Shown here: positions 62,094 through 64,000 of the stretch, one piece after another
Numbering within the stretch: the stretch's first letter is position 1
Layout: every line of letters begins with the position of its first letter
Source of the DNA: Virgibacillus_F necropolis_A
GTDB taxonomy: Bacteria > Bacillota > Bacilli > Bacillales > Amphibacillaceae
Reading direction: 5' to 3'
DNA length: 64,000 nucleotides
Assembly: GCF_044793635.1 (NCBI RefSeq)
Contig: NZ_CP084992.1
Location: 2,728,001 to 2,792,000 of the forward strand
Position numbers and translations under genes: made by a program
Notes under the pieces: generated by a model
Databases searched by the model: none
What the model was told of the DNA's origin: nothing
Seen by the model: the letters and a program-made list of their open reading frames with translations, nothing else

Positions 62094-63056
62094 TTGAATA
62101 TGATAGATAATTTTTGGCGTGATTTACCACGACCGTTTTTTATACTGGCACCAATGGAAGATGTGACGGATGTTGTATTTCGCCATGTAGTGAGTGAAGC
62201 AGCCAGACCTGATGTGTTTTTTACAGAGTTTGCAAACACGGTGAGTTATTGTCACCCAGAGGGGAATCATAGTGTGCGGGGGCGTTTGACTTTTACAGAG
62301 GATGAACAACCAATTGTAGCCCATATATGGGGGGATAATCCTGAATACTTTCGACAAATGAGTATTGGTATGGCGAAACAAGGGTTTAGGGGTGTGGATA
62401 TCAATATGGGCTGTCCTGTACCTAATGTGGCATCGAAAGGGAAGGGATGCGGTCTTATCCGTCGTCCAGAAGTTGCAGCAGATCTGATACAAGCAGCAAA
62501 AGCAGGGGGATTGCCGGTAAGTGTGAAGACAAGGCTTGGTTACACTGATGTAGACGAATGGCACGACTGGCTAACAGACATATTGAAACAAGACATTGTT
62601 AATCTTTCCATTCATCTGCGTACAAAGAAGGAAATGAGCAAAGTAGATGCTCATTGGGAACTAATTCCGGAAATTAAGAAACTTCGTGACCAGGTTGCAC
62701 CAGATACACTTTTGACGATCAATGGGGATATCCCTGATCGTCAAACTGGCTTGAAGCTCGTTCATCAATACGGTGTGGATGGGATTATGATTGGGCGTGG
62801 TATTTTTAATAATCCATTTGCCTTTGAAAAGCAGCCGAAAGATCATAGTAGTAAGGAATTGCTTGATCTCTTAAGGTTGCAGCTTGACCTCCATGATAAA
62901 TATTCAACAGAATTAGAGCCACGTTCATTAAAACCTCTTCGTCGCTTTTTTAAGATATATGTCCGTGGGTTTCGAGGGGCGAGTGAATTAAGAAATCAAT
63001 TGATGAGCACGGAGTCAACAGATGAAGTACGTGCATTGCTCGATAACGTTGAGTGA
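62094..63056 (+). CDS. dus: tRNA-dihydrouridine synthase (Dus family)
   Basis: This is an FMN-dependent TIM-barrel enzyme of about 320 residues that reduces uridines in tRNA D-loops. LAPMEDVTDVVFRHVV near the N-terminus and INMGCPVPNVASKGKGCGLI with the catalytic cysteine near residue 107 are Dus signatures. SVKTRLGY and GIMIGRGIFNNPF follow. Three starts compete: TTG 62088, TTG 62094 and ATG 62100. TTG 62094 has the best distance (seven bases) from GAGAGGG. It is not the DusB found next to folate genes. Confidence 0.9.
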   Translation: MNMIDNFWRDLPRPFFILAPMEDVTDVVFRHVVSEAARPDVFFTEFANTVSYCHPEGNHSVRGRLTFTEDEQPIVAHIWGDNPEYFRQMSIGMAKQGFRGVDINMGCPVPNVASKGKGCGLIRRPEVAADLIQAAKAGGLPVSVKTRLGYTDVDEWHDWLTDILKQDIVNLSIHLRTKKEMSKVDAHWELIPEIKKLRDQVAPDTLLTINGDIPDRQTGLKLVHQYGVDGIMIGRGIFNNPFAFEKQPKDHSSKELLDLLRLQLDLHDKYSTELEPRSLKPLRRFFKIYVRGFRGASELRNQLMSTESTDEVRALLDNVE

Positions 63057-63159
63057 AGGAATGTTCATGGGAAGGAACAGTAGAAGCGTCCCAATTCAAG
63101 GTAAAAGTGAAGTTTTAAGGTGTAATCAAAAACACCTGGATATTATTGGAGGTTTATAA

Positions 63160-63672
63160 ATGGATAATAATGATATATTAATGAGATTAAGATATGCCCT
63201 GGATATAAAAAATAAAGATATGATAGAAATTTTTAAACTTGGTGGCATTGACGTGTCAAAAGAAGAAGTAATAAAGATACTTACAAAGTCAGATGATGAA
63301 GATGACTGTGAGGATATAGCAGAAACTGAAGATCATATAAAATGCACGAATAGTATGTTAGAGTCATTTTTAAATGGCATGATTACTTTTAAAAGAGGAC
63401 CACGGGAACCAAAACCTGGACAACCTAATAAACCAGATCGTTCTATAAAGAATCATTCAAGTGTTAATAACGTCATGCTAAAAAAAGTGAAAATAGCACT
63501 TACATTAACTAGTGAGGATATAATAGATATTTTAGATGAAGCGGGTGTCACGATAACAAAAGGGGAATTAAGTGCTTTATTAAGAAAAGAAGGACATAAG
63601 AATTACCAAGAATGCGGTGACAAATACGCTAGGAATTTCTTAAAAGGATTAGCTATAAAATTTAGGGTGTAA
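63160..63672 (+). CDS. DUF1456 family protein (YehS-like)
   Basis: This 170-residue protein is made of two DUF1456 repeats. The first is DILMRLRYALDIKNKDMIEI at residues 5-24. The second is MLKKVKIALTLTSEDIIDIL near 105-124. A Pro/Lys-rich linker (GPREPKPGQPNKPDR) joins them, and both halves end in a C..(Y/F)LNG- or FLKG-type motif. GGAGG precedes the ATG. Found widely in bacteria, with no known function. Confidence 0.85.
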   Translation: MDNNDILMRLRYALDIKNKDMIEIFKLGGIDVSKEEVIKILTKSDDEDDCEDIAETEDHIKCTNSMLESFLNGMITFKRGPREPKPGQPNKPDRSIKNHSSVNNVMLKKVKIALTLTSEDIIDILDEAGVTITKGELSALLRKEGHKNYQECGDKYARNFLKGLAIKFRV

Positions 63673-63790
63673 GGGATCATCAAAGCATATTGTATAACTA
63701 GAAAATCTTTTCTATAGAATTGTATATTATAAAAGAATATCAGCAATTAATAGAGGTTAGTAACGGAGAGATAAATAGCTTTTTTGTTTC

Positions 63791-63807
63791 ATATCGCTAG
63801 GCGATAT
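63791..63807. other. ATATCGC/GCGATAT palindrome
   Basis: A 7-bp perfect inverted repeat with a TAG centre. Related CGATATGC/CGATATGC direct repeats lie near 63858 and 63868. The 63673-64000 stretch has no gene I can support. Confidence 0.5.
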
Positions 63808-63970
63808 AACATATAAATTTATCAAAGACCTTCATATTTAATAGAAATGAAATTCGATATGCGACACGATATGCAACCAAAGAAGAGTGGGGAATGTAAC
63901 CCACTGTTAGAAGGTGTGACTAAATCTTAGGGTAAAAGATGACGATTAGGTTTCTTTGTTCATTCGACAT

Positions 63971-63998
63971 CGTATCGCTTGTAGCGGTAAGCGATACG
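63971..63998. other. CGTATCGCTT/AAGCGATACG hairpin at the window edge
   Basis: A 10-bp perfect stem with an 8-base loop. What follows lies outside the window, so terminator or operator cannot be decided. Confidence 0.6.
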
Positions 63999-64000
63999 GA

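Overview
The window is a chromosomal segment of a low-GC, spore-forming Bacillaceae bacterium. The gene content and dispersed repeats fit the Oceanobacillus/Virgibacillus/Lentibacillus group, but the genus is inferred, not proven. Evidence for a spore former is a GerA-type germination operon and a Spo0M homologue. From about 10.5 kb onward the core order matches the B. subtilis yeaC-yeaD-yebA-guaA-pbuG-yebE-purEKBCSQLFMNHD-yerABC-pcrB-pcrA-ligA-yerH-gatCAB-yerQ-rlmCD block, with lineage-specific insertions.

Layout. 0-4.7 kb (minus strand): an edge-truncated 2-keto-4-pentenoate hydratase, Spo0M, small membrane proteins and two tandem DUF3231 paralogues. 4.7-10.3 kb: a gerA-type operon preceded by the wreck of a duplicate copy that keeps only an intact second gerAB. 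10.5-15 kb: MoxR ATPase, DUF58 protein and transglutaminase operon. 15-18.8 kb: guaA and pbuG, each behind a guanine riboswitch. 18.8-26.4 kb: an accessory zone with GapN, an aminotransferase pseudogene, an MFS transporter, MsrA, a MOSC protein, a DUF2179-type membrane protein and an SDR, separated by repeats. 26.5-42.3 kb: pbuX-xpt facing the complete purEKBCSQLFMNHD operon. Both units have guanine riboswitches, with a PurR operator between them. 42.4-52.6 kb: YerA-like deaminase, YerB, YerC, PcrB, PcrA, LigA and a CamS lipoprotein. 52.7-56 kb: delta-1-pyrroline-5-carboxylate dehydrogenase, then an HTH-TPR receptor with a 45-residue exported-peptide gene, which looks like an RRNPP quorum-sensing pair. 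56-63.7 kb: GatCAB, DgkB, RlmCD-type methyltransferase, a tRNA-dihydrouridine synthase and a DUF1456 protein.

Purine metabolism dominates: de novo IMP synthesis, GMP synthesis, xanthine and guanine/hypoxanthine uptake and salvage sit under four guanine-class riboswitches. Two promoters (purE and pbuG) carry CGAAC-N24-GTTCG PurR-type operators at the same distance from the -35 box.

The intergenic spaces are unusually rich in repeats: seven copies of a GAAAAGCG...AGCTAGACA element, two MITE-like elements with about 28-bp inverted ends plus a remnant, a palindromic element in three places, and a degenerate array of a GCCAAT/GCCGTT unit. The most interesting items are the RRNPP receptor/peptide pair, the half-deleted duplicate germination operon, a transcription terminator that may double as a PurR operator, and repeats placed inside the guaA leader and the pur operon. 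No rRNA, tRNA or CRISPR was seen.
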